Assembly: GCA_903866825.1 (NCBI GenBank)
Contig: CAIPPE010000258.1
Location: 1 to 34,584, forward strand
Direction: 5' to 3'
DNA: 34,584 nucleotides
Source: an uncultured Methylococcaceae bacterium
GTDB lineage: Bacteria > Pseudomonadota > Gammaproteobacteria > Methylococcales > Methylomonadaceae
Of this stretch, positions 1 to 5,990 are shown piece after piece (within the stretch, counting starts at the first letter, position 1; the number at the start of each line of letters is the position of its first letter). The notes beneath the pieces are model-generated. The model was not told the origin of the DNA. It was given only the letters and a program-made list of their open reading frames with translations, and searched no databases. Position numbers and translations under genes: made by a program.

Positions 1-1
1 T

Positions 2-100
2 CGAAATTGGCAAAGAATCGAAAAGGTTCATCTTAACCCTGATAAAGCCAAAGAAGGTGATGCGAAAGATATAGATATTCAGACAAGAAAAGTAGCGTAA
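2..100 (+). CDS. 3' end of an unidentified ORF, cut by the window edge
   Basis: An open frame runs from the first bases to a TAA at 98-100 and gives 32 residues rich in Lys, Asp and Arg, ending in TRKVA. I do not recognise a family in so short a tail. It is charged and has no membrane segment. It could be the C-terminus of a real gene or a chance open frame, since 32 codons without a stop is weak evidence. Confidence 0.25.
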   Translation, partial: RNWQRIEKVHLNPDKAKEGDAKDIDIQTRKVA

Positions 101-122
101 GTCTTAACCGTCGAGGTGACAA

Positions 123-350
123 CTACATTGACAATTTCCGGGTGTTACCTGATTGGTTTCTGCATTCCCAATTGTAGCCGTATTTGTTTTCACCTAGAGA
201 AACTTTGCCATTGAAATTAGGGATACAATCTGAAGCCGATTTTATTTGAGCTTTAATGCCTTCATTAAACTTATAAAGCTGTGGCTCTCCAACTACCCCG
301 AATGATGTTAAACAAATACTGAAAAGCAATAATAGTCGATAAATGTGCAT
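123..350 (-). CDS. Small secreted/periplasmic protein of unknown function
   Basis: The 75-residue product begins with a clear signal peptide: a short basic start (MHIYR), a leucine-rich core of about 14 residues, then a likely cleavage near residues 18-22 (VVGEP). The mature part is about 55 residues, polar, with two cysteines about 23 residues apart that could form a disulfide in the periplasm. I chose the ATG at 350 because an AGGAT Shine-Dalgarno lies about 7 bases upstream and because it places the signal peptide at the true N-terminus. A longer in-frame start at 401 lies inside the CATG microsatellite and would add 17 residues in front of the signal peptide. No family is recognised. The upstream repeat could in principle affect expression. 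Confidence 0.55.
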   Translation of the reverse strand: MHIYRLLLLFSICLTSFGVVGEPQLYKFNEGIKAQIKSASDCIPNFNGKVSLGENKYGYNWECRNQSGNTRKLSM

Positions 351-382
351 TACTAATCCTAATTGGCTGTTGGTTATTTCTT

Positions 383-403
383 CATGCATGCATGCATGCA
401 TGC
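383..403. repeat. (CATG)n tetranucleotide microsatellite
   Basis: Five uninterrupted copies of the tetranucleotide CATG plus one base lie just upstream of the small exported gene on the minus strand. Tandem tetranucleotides are slippage-prone in bacteria and are a known basis of phase variation when they lie in a reading frame or promoter. Here the repeat overlaps an alternative upstream start of that frame. A functional role is inference only. Confidence 0.8.
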
Positions 404-419
404 AACTTTAAATAGAATT

Positions 420-818
420 TCTCCAGTATTTTCAGGTACGACCGAGCTCCAGCACGTAAATTTTTTGTCACTATTACTAAATATCCGACTCATCCAAATA
501 TATTCGATCATATAATCTTAAACCAATATCTTCGAAGAAACACTATCTATCATACCCAAAAAGCAAAATATCATTAGTTTAACGATTAAGTGGGGCCAGT
601 GTAAACTTGACTACATCTTAAGAGCTAAAAATTACGCATATGTAACTTAAAAAGGTTACAAACAACAGCGCTTTTAGTCCTGAACCCAATATCCATTTCC
701 AAAATTTACCAACTTAGGCATTGATCAAACTGACTAAACGGTAGTTTTTTTAAATATACTTTATTTACCTTGCAGTTTGTGTAAATAGGCCTATAGTTAT
801 TCATAAGCCTTCTGAGTG
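420..818. other. AT-rich intergenic stretch, nothing identified
   Basis: No ORF with a plausible start and ribosome site, no tRNA-like fold and no strong terminator was seen on either strand. An isolated AGCGCT at 667-672 and an AGAGCT followed by an A-tract at 621 resemble units of the array to the right but are out of its register. They may be eroded outliers. Confidence 0.5.
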
Positions 819-1345
819 TGTGCTAAGTTTAGTTAGTCGACTGATTTCTTACAGTTATGCAGCGCTCATCAAACATAATCTAGCGGTCAGCAATTATAAA
901 TTAGTTTAATCAATAATCTCTCAGCGCTAAGAATACATTGCCGAGTACTAGCCCAACCTGACTGAGTGCTAAGCTTATATTCTTTAGCCTCTAAATAAGC
1001 CTGACAGCACAGCGACCTTCCTTACTCACCACTGAGAATACAATTTAGAGTGCTCAAAAATATAATTTGAGCGCTAGATAATCACCACATCAAAGTTTTT
1101 AAGATGACCAACCGCTTAAAAATAGTTTCTCAGTACTCAAAAAGGTTGGGCTAGCGCTCAAATCACTTTTCCTGGCGCCAGGCTATCCTTTTTCACCTAT
1201 CAAGTAGTATTATTCAGTACTTCAACATAAAGCGCCAGTACTCAAAAATATTTTTATACCGGTCAAAAGTTATTATTTTTCAGATTGTCATGACTTTATA
1301 GCGCTACAAAAGTTTGCTTAAGCAGCGCAAAAGACTGGCCCAGTC
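819..1345. repeat. Array of degenerate 21-bp repeats with palindromic hexamer cores
   Basis: Hexamers of the form AGYRCT, or close relatives, recur at a 21-bp period. They begin at 819 (TGTGCT), 861 (AGCGCT), 882 (AGCGGT), 923 (AGCGCT), 944 (AGTACT), 965 (AGTGCT), 1028 (ACCACT), 1049 (AGTGCT), 1070 (AGCGCT), 1111 (ACCGCT), 1132 (AGTACT), 1153 (AGCGCT), 1174 (GGCGCC), 1216 (AGTACT), 1237 (AGTACT), 1258 (ACCGGT) and 1300 (AGCGCT). One-base slips occur near 903-923 and 1091-1111. Many cores are followed by CAAAAA-type A-tracts. The best unit is AGYRCTCAAAAATATWWTT. Later steps (1321, 1342, 1384) fit weakly. Stops interrupt all frames, so it is not a gene now. The spacing of two helical turns would put all cores on one DNA face. 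Confidence 0.8.
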
Positions 1346-1464
1346 ATTAATCGTTTCGGCTAGATGCAGAGCACCAATAGCGGGATGCTAAAAAATCATT
1401 GCAGACTGTTTATTAAGTTCTGCATTACGTCTTAAATTGATCATTAGAATGGAACTAACCTATT

Positions 1465-2154
1465 ATGAGCACCACTACATATATGCCGAGTACTGACAGT
1501 GGTAAAGCAGACTTGCTAAACCATCTGACAACCGCCTTGCCACCTTATGCCACCTTGCTGAACATTTCCGGGGACGAGTTGGCCATACTCAATAATGATA
1601 CCACCAGCTTTCGTTATACCATTCAAAGCGCTGGCGATATGCAAGCCTGCTCTAAAAGCTGGACGGCCTTTAAAAATCAGTTGCGAGATGGCACAAATGC
1701 TTCTATGAGTTTTCCAAAAACACCTATAGCGATTCAACCTGTTCCATCGGTGGTTAACGAGGGAGTTATACCTCGATTATCAGCGTTAGTCGGCCAGATT
1801 AAAGCTAATAAGAACTACACGGATGCTATTGGTAAAGATTTATGGATAATCGGTGCAACACAAGTCATTGATCCGAGTACCTGGAAACCCATTTTAAGTA
1901 TCCAGAACCAGGCCGGACATCCGATTATTGCCTGGACTAAAGGCAATGCCGCCGCAATAGAAATTTGGGTAGATCGGGGTAATGGTAATAATTTTACTCT
2001 TTTAGCCATCAATATCGAACCCAACACGCCTGATAAATGGCCTCTTCCGGCGGCAGGCAATGGTCAAGTCTGGAAATATAAAGCCATTTATTTGTTGCAT
2101 GATGAACAAGTTGGGCAATGGAGTGACGTAATCAGTGTATCTGTTGGCGGATGA
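1465..2154 (+). CDS. Conserved-type hypothetical protein with C-terminal beta-sandwich-like region
   Basis: The 229-residue product has no signal peptide or membrane segment and is probably cytoplasmic. The N-terminal ~120 residues look helical (leucine-rich, with an Ala-Ile-Pro-rich linker near 85-100). The C-terminal ~85 residues alternate hydrophobic and polar positions, with WVDRGNG and a closing W-S-D-V-I-S-V-S-V pattern that resembles a fibronectin-III-like fold. Proteins of this general design, opening with MSTT..MPSTD, occur as unnamed proteins in several Proteobacteria, often near mobile or repetitive DNA; that is from memory. It is the first gene after the 21-bp array, starting about 120 bp beyond its clear part, and has only a weak GGAAC ribosome site about 10 bases before the ATG. 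No function is assigned. Confidence 0.75.
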   Translation: MSTTTYMPSTDSGKADLLNHLTTALPPYATLLNISGDELAILNNDTTSFRYTIQSAGDMQACSKSWTAFKNQLRDGTNASMSFPKTPIAIQPVPSVVNEGVIPRLSALVGQIKANKNYTDAIGKDLWIIGATQVIDPSTWKPILSIQNQAGHPIIAWTKGNAAAIEIWVDRGNGNNFTLLAINIEPNTPDKWPLPAAGNGQVWKYKAIYLLHDEQVGQWSDVISVSVGG

Positions 2155-2162
2155 TTGCTTGG

Positions 2163-2231
2163 GTAAACCTTGACAATAAAACAGTAAGGTAGGTATGTTA
2201 TCTGGATTGTTTAATACCCTGTAAGGTTTAC
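2163..2231. repeat. Separated 9-bp inverted repeat flanking the murI promoter
   Basis: GTAAACCTT at 2163-2171 and AAGGTTTAC at 2223-2231 are perfect inverted copies 51 bp apart. The left arm touches the predicted -35 box and the right arm lies about 12 bases before the murI start. They could be a pair of operator half-sites or the base of a long weak stem. The role is unknown. Confidence 0.4.
2170..2199 (+). promoter_or_regulatory. Predicted sigma-70 promoter of murI
   Basis: A consensus -35 box TTGACA (2170-2175) is followed after 18 bp by TATGTT (2194-2199) as the -10 box. Initiation near 2206 would leave a leader of about 37 bases before the murI ATG. Confidence 0.5.
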
Positions 2232-2242
2232 GAATCAACGCA

Positions 2243-3076
2243 ATGACAAATCCGTTCCCCTCTGTTCGAACCGTCGGGGTTTTCGACTCCGGCGTCGGTG
2301 GCTTGTCCGTACTCAAAGCGATAAGAGAAAAGCACCCCACCATTGATTTTATTTACATCGCAGATTCGGGGAATGCTCCTTACGGAAGCCGATCGGCAGA
2401 ATTTATCGAAAGCCGGGCCTCTCATATAGCAGACTCCCTGATTGACGCTGGAGCAGAGATTATTGTTGTGGCATGTAACACCGCCACTGCAATAGCCGTT
2501 GCAAAGCTACGTGCAAAACTGACCGTCCCGATTGTCGCGATGGAACCCGCCATAAAACCAGCCGTCGCCCATACAAAAACCGGAGTTATCGGCGTTCTTG
2601 CCACAGAAAGAACCATAGAAAGTCCCACAGTTGCAAGACTCTGCAGGGATTTTGGTCAAGGTGTAAACATCCTTTTACAACCCTGCCCAGGCTTTGTAGA
2701 ACTGGTCGAGCGCGGCGAGCTTTCATCCGACTATACCCACGAGTATCTCCGAAAAACTGTGTCCCCGTTGATAGCCCAAGGAGCCGACACCCTCGTACTC
2801 GGCTGTACGCATTATGTCTTTTTGGAACCCGCGATACAACATATCGCTGGACCGGGAGTCCATATCATTGAATCATCTGCAGCCGTTGCTCGCCAAACCA
2901 TGCGGTATCTGGGCATTGAGAAACATATCGACCTCAGTGAGCATGCTGGTAGAGAACTGTTCTTGACTACTGGTTCACCAGAAGATGCCCAGACGATCTT
3001 TTCGCAACTCTGGGGTAGTCCGGTTGAGGTTCTGGCACTTGATAATATAAATGCTTCTTCCAGCGCCACTGGGTAA
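2243..3076 (+). CDS. murI: Glutamate racemase
   Basis: Interconverts L- and D-glutamate in the cytoplasm, supplying D-Glu for peptidoglycan. It shows the FDSGVGGLSV motif (residues 14-23), DSGNAPYG (41-48), the first catalytic cysteine in VVACNTATA (Cys78) and the second in LGCTHY (Cys188), in the order expected for the Asp/Glu racemase family. The length of 277 residues is normal. The start follows a predicted promoter closely, though no strong Shine-Dalgarno is visible. Third positions appear somewhat richer in G/C than in the following genes, which might hint at a different origin; I have not measured this. The AlkB-type gene follows after 31 bp, so the two may be co-transcribed. Confidence 0.95.
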   Translation: MTNPFPSVRTVGVFDSGVGGLSVLKAIREKHPTIDFIYIADSGNAPYGSRSAEFIESRASHIADSLIDAGAEIIVVACNTATAIAVAKLRAKLTVPIVAMEPAIKPAVAHTKTGVIGVLATERTIESPTVARLCRDFGQGVNILLQPCPGFVELVERGELSSDYTHEYLRKTVSPLIAQGADTLVLGCTHYVFLEPAIQHIAGPGVHIIESSAAVARQTMRYLGIEKHIDLSEHAGRELFLTTGSPEDAQTIFSQLWGSPVEVLALDNINASSSATG

Positions 3077-3107
3077 TGATATAAAACACATTAACGACGT
3101 CCACACC

Positions 3108-3698
3108 ATGAATAACATTGTCCCTCACTGCCGGGAACTGGAGGTGGTTGAAGACTTTTACGATGCTAACGAATGTAATAGTCTCTTTCAGCGTTTAATG
3201 CTGGAACAAAACTGGCCTGATAATCGTTATACCGTTGCAGGCAGGCAATTTATTTTGCCCCGATTACAAACCTGGCATGCGGATGCCGGGATTCACTATA
3301 GCTATAGTAATAATCTGCTAGAAACCCGCCCCTGGTCTCCACTTCTGTCGGATATCAGATTAAAAGTTGAACAGTTCTTAAATGTCTCCTTTAACTCCGT
3401 GCTGGTTAATTTATACCGAAATGGTGAAGACTACGTGGGATGGCATTCTGATAATGAATCCGAACTGGGTGAGCAGCCCTTTATTGCCTCTTTAACACTG
3501 GGTGTTGAACGCCCGTTTTGTTTTCGCCATAAAGAAACCGCTGAAACCGGGCATATCCCCTTAAGACAAGGCACCTTGGTATTGATGCAACCGAATTTTC
3601 AGCATCACTGGCTACATAGCGTGCCTATGGATAAAACAGTGACTCAAGCTCGGATTAACTTAACATTTCGCAAAGTGTTTCCCTTAAATAGCCGATAA
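3108..3698 (+). CDS. AlkB-type 2-oxoglutarate/Fe(II) dioxygenase
   Basis: Predicted oxidative dealkylation enzyme acting on methylated DNA or RNA bases, using Fe(II), O2 and 2-oxoglutarate. The 196-residue protein carries the HxD pair in GWHSDNE (His113, Asp115), the distal iron-binding His in LHSVP (His170) and the 2-oxoglutarate arginines in RINLTFR (Arg182/Arg188). YRNGEDYVGWHSD resembles the ALKBH2/3-like branch rather than E. coli AlkB itself. I use the ATG at 3108; an upstream in-frame start at 3051 would overlap murI and add 19 non-conserved residues. selO starts 3 bp after its stop, so the pair is very probably one transcript. Whether it repairs DNA or modifies RNA cannot be told from sequence. 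Confidence 0.9.
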   Translation: MNNIVPHCRELEVVEDFYDANECNSLFQRLMLEQNWPDNRYTVAGRQFILPRLQTWHADAGIHYSYSNNLLETRPWSPLLSDIRLKVEQFLNVSFNSVLVNLYRNGEDYVGWHSDNESELGEQPFIASLTLGVERPFCFRHKETAETGHIPLRQGTLVLMQPNFQHHWLHSVPMDKTVTQARINLTFRKVFPLNSR

Positions 3699-3701
3699 GT
3701 C

Positions 3702-5162
3702 ATGACTCATACTACCCCTTCTGATTGTGCAATTAAGATCCTATCCTGGAATAATCCCTGGCTGCAACTGCCCGAGGACTTTTATCAAATAGTGCAACCG
3801 ACCCCTTTGGATAACCCCTATTTTATTCATTGCAACACTCATACCTCAGCCTTGTTGGGATTATCGGCAGAACAATTACATAATGAAGCCACGCTACATT
3901 TTTTTAACGGCCATCAGTTGCCGCCAGAAATTCAGCCAACGGCAAGCATCTACGCGGGGCATCAATTCGGTATCTTTACGGCTCAGTTAGGCGATGGCCG
4001 TGTGCTGTCCTTAGGCGAAGCTTTAGGCCATGAGGATCATCGCTACGAAATCCAATTAAAAGGCGCTGGCTTAACACCTTATTCCCGGACTCTGGATGGT
4101 CGATGTCCCTTAGGTTCTGCAATTAGAGAATATTTGGGTAGTGAAGCCTTAGCCGGTTTAAACATTCCCACTTCGCGTGCGCTTTGTCTGTTGGGTAGCG
4201 ATACCAAAGTACAAAGAGATTACCTTACCACAGGTGCAATGTTGGTTAGAATGGCGCGGTCACATATCCGCTTTGGACATTTTGAGTATTTTCATCATAA
4301 AGGTGATTTTGAGAACGTAAAAAATCTCACCACGTTTGTCATCGAACAACACTTTCCTGAGCTATTAAATGAGCCGACCGATTTACGTCCATTGCGACTA
4401 TTGGAGGCTATTGTTGAACGGACGGCGTGTTTGATCGCAGATTGGCAAAGCGAAGGCTTTACACATGGCGTTGTTAATACGGATAACATGTCAGTGCTGG
4501 GTGATACTCTTGATTTCGGGCCCTTTGGCTTTATGGAGACTTATAACCCGGAGTTTTCTGCCAATTCTAGTGATGATTTAGCTCGTTATCAATTTGATCA
4601 ACAGCCAGAAATTGGGCGTTGGAACTGTTTAGCACTGGCTGAAGCGATTTCATCATTATTACCTTCTCGTACCATCCCAGCCAAATTGCTGCGTTTATAT
4701 CGACAACACTATCATCAACGCTATCTGCAACACCTACGATTAAAACTGGGCTTACGCACACAACATCCTGACGATACCCAGTTGGTAGAAGTCTTATTAA
4801 CGACACTGCAACAGGGTAACACCGATTACGCGTTATTCTTTCGACATCTGGCTAACTTTAATACACAAGACAAAAATCCAGCACTTTACGCATTAACAAC
4901 TGACGCGGCTAAATTATCAGCCTGGTTAACACTTTACCAAGATCGATTAAGTTTAGAGCATGTCTCCCCACAAGAGCGCCAAAAACAAATGAATCAAGTC
5001 AATCCTTGCACTGTGCTTCGCCGTCATTTATTGGATCAGTCGATTAATGATGCAGAACGAGGTGATTTTACCGCGTTTTATCGTTTGTTAATGCTATTAC
5101 AAAATCCCTTTGAAGAGCAAATAGGCATGGCATTTTATTCACAACCTGAACAAGAAGAATAG
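3702..5162 (+). CDS. selO: Protein adenylyltransferase SelO (YdiU/UPF0061)
   Basis: Pseudokinase-fold enzyme that transfers AMP from ATP to Ser/Thr/Tyr side chains of target proteins; the E. coli enzyme acts in oxidative stress. Family hallmarks are all present: YAGHQFGIFTAQLGDGR (84-100), QLKGAGLTPYSR (118-129, with the ATP-contacting Lys120), REYLGSEAL (142-150) and the metal/active-site stretch NTDNMSVLG...DFGPFGF near 250-270. The C-terminus NPxxVLRxxLxxxAI is also typical. The length of 486 is close to E. coli SelO (478). Bacterial members lack the C-terminal selenocysteine of eukaryotes, as here. It follows the AlkB-type gene by 3 bp, with no separate promoter visible. Confidence 0.95.
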   Translation: MTHTTPSDCAIKILSWNNPWLQLPEDFYQIVQPTPLDNPYFIHCNTHTSALLGLSAEQLHNEATLHFFNGHQLPPEIQPTASIYAGHQFGIFTAQLGDGRVLSLGEALGHEDHRYEIQLKGAGLTPYSRTLDGRCPLGSAIREYLGSEALAGLNIPTSRALCLLGSDTKVQRDYLTTGAMLVRMARSHIRFGHFEYFHHKGDFENVKNLTTFVIEQHFPELLNEPTDLRPLRLLEAIVERTACLIADWQSEGFTHGVVNTDNMSVLGDTLDFGPFGFMETYNPEFSANSSDDLARYQFDQQPEIGRWNCLALAEAISSLLPSRTIPAKLLRLYRQHYHQRYLQHLRLKLGLRTQHPDDTQLVEVLLTTLQQGNTDYALFFRHLANFNTQDKNPALYALTTDAAKLSAWLTLYQDRLSLEHVSPQERQKQMNQVNPCTVLRRHLLDQSINDAERGDFTAFYRLLMLLQNPFEEQIGMAFYSQPEQEE

Positions 5163-5179
5163 CTGAACATTTAACAGCT
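5161..5179 (+). terminator. Weak hairpin after selO
   Basis: AGCTG and CAGCT pair around a 9-base AT loop immediately at the selO stop, followed by a T-rich stretch. The stem is only 5 bp, so it is a poor intrinsic terminator at best. Confidence 0.25.
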
Positions 5180-5336
5180 CTTATATTTAGCCATCATTTC
5201 ATAGATTAGTCTGCCAATGTAGTAAATAATCCAAATAACAACGTGATTGTCGTAATAATTTCATTACCCAATATTTATTTTTAGATCATACATATCTATC
5301 TTACTCATATTTAACACAAAATAACTCTTATGACAC

Positions 5337-5352
5337 TGGCCTGAAATTTGCA
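5337..5352 (+). promoter_or_regulatory. Sigma-54 (RpoN) promoter of the NifF-like flavodoxin
   Basis: TGGCCTGAAATTTGCA carries the invariant GG and GC 10 bp apart, plus TGGC and TTGCA at the -24 and -12 positions. Initiation would fall near 5362, leaving about 48 bases to the ATG. I looked for a NifA site (TGT-N10-ACA) in 5163-5330 and did not find a clear one, so the activator is uncertain (NifA, NtrC or another). Confidence 0.7.
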
Positions 5353-5409
5353 TTTCTTATTTGTAATGACCATAGCGTCTTATCCCACAATCTGAAGCAA
5401 GGGTGATTT

Positions 5410-5949
5410 ATGAGTAAAATAGGCATTTTTTTCGGAACGGATACCGGTAGTACACGTTTGGTTGCTAAAAAGATCTACAGCTTGTTAGGTGAAGAACTGG
5501 CTGACAAACCTAAAAATATCAACCGTACAACACTCGCAGAATTATTAAAGTATGATGCCTTGATTCTGGGCACACCCAGTTATGGGGTTGGTGATTTACC
5601 GGGGCTTGCGGTCGGGTGTATGGAAGCGAACTGGCAGGAGTTTGTACCTTATCTGGATGATATCGATTTAAAAGGGAAGCGCGTCGCTTTATTTGGTTTA
5701 GGAAATCAGGAACGTTATGCGTCTCGCTTTGCCAGTTCTTTGATTCAGCTATATCGGGTGTTTTACGGTTACGGAGCTACCATCATAGGCCCGTGGAGTA
5801 CGGAAGGTTATCAGTTTGAGCATTCTGATTCGATTATCGATAATCAGTTTGTAGGGTTGGTGCTAGACCAGCATACCCAACCCTTCTTAACGGAAGAGCG
5901 GGTTAAAACCTGGCTGTCTCAAATAACTCCGCAGTTATTGCCGGGGTAG
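5410..5949 (+). CDS. nifF: Long-chain flavodoxin, NifF-like
   Basis: FMN-binding electron carrier of 179 residues. The phosphate loop GTDTGSTR (9-16) opens the fold; LGTPSYGVGDLPG and LFGLGNQERYA are the two FMN-contacting loops, and the ~20-residue insertion marks the long-chain type. The stretches KRVALFGLGNQ and WSTEGYQFEHSDSIIDNQFVGL match nitrogenase flavodoxins (NifF) particularly closely, though housekeeping FldA is related. A sigma-54 promoter directly upstream favours the NifF reading: electron donor to nitrogenase reductase under fixed-nitrogen limitation. An AGGGTG ribosome site precedes the ATG. No nif structural genes are in the window, so the gene would be separate from the main cluster. 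It converges with cimA. Confidence 0.85.
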   Translation: MSKIGIFFGTDTGSTRLVAKKIYSLLGEELADKPKNINRTTLAELLKYDALILGTPSYGVGDLPGLAVGCMEANWQEFVPYLDDIDLKGKRVALFGLGNQERYASRFASSLIQLYRVFYGYGATIIGPWSTEGYQFEHSDSIIDNQFVGLVLDQHTQPFLTEERVKTWLSQITPQLLPG

Positions 5950-5990
5950 GCAAAACCGACTTAATGACTCGGCAATTTAGAAAATAGAAA

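Noticed and set aside
819-1345. CRISPR array
   Set aside because: The units are contiguous 21-mers with only a hexamer partly conserved. There are no identical 25-40 bp repeats, no unique spacers and no cas genes in the window.
420-1464. Small genes or tRNAs in the 1-kb gap
   Set aside because: No start with a ribosome site leads to a credible frame, and no cloverleaf with a conserved T-arm was seen.
3051-3107. Longer N-terminus for the AlkB-type gene
   Set aside because: It would overlap murI and adds residues without similarity to the family. The ATG at 3108 fits conserved sequence.
5163-5330. NifA upstream activator site TGT-N10-ACA
   Set aside because: Each TGT in the region lacks ACA at the correct distance. 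The nearest case (5218) has CCA.
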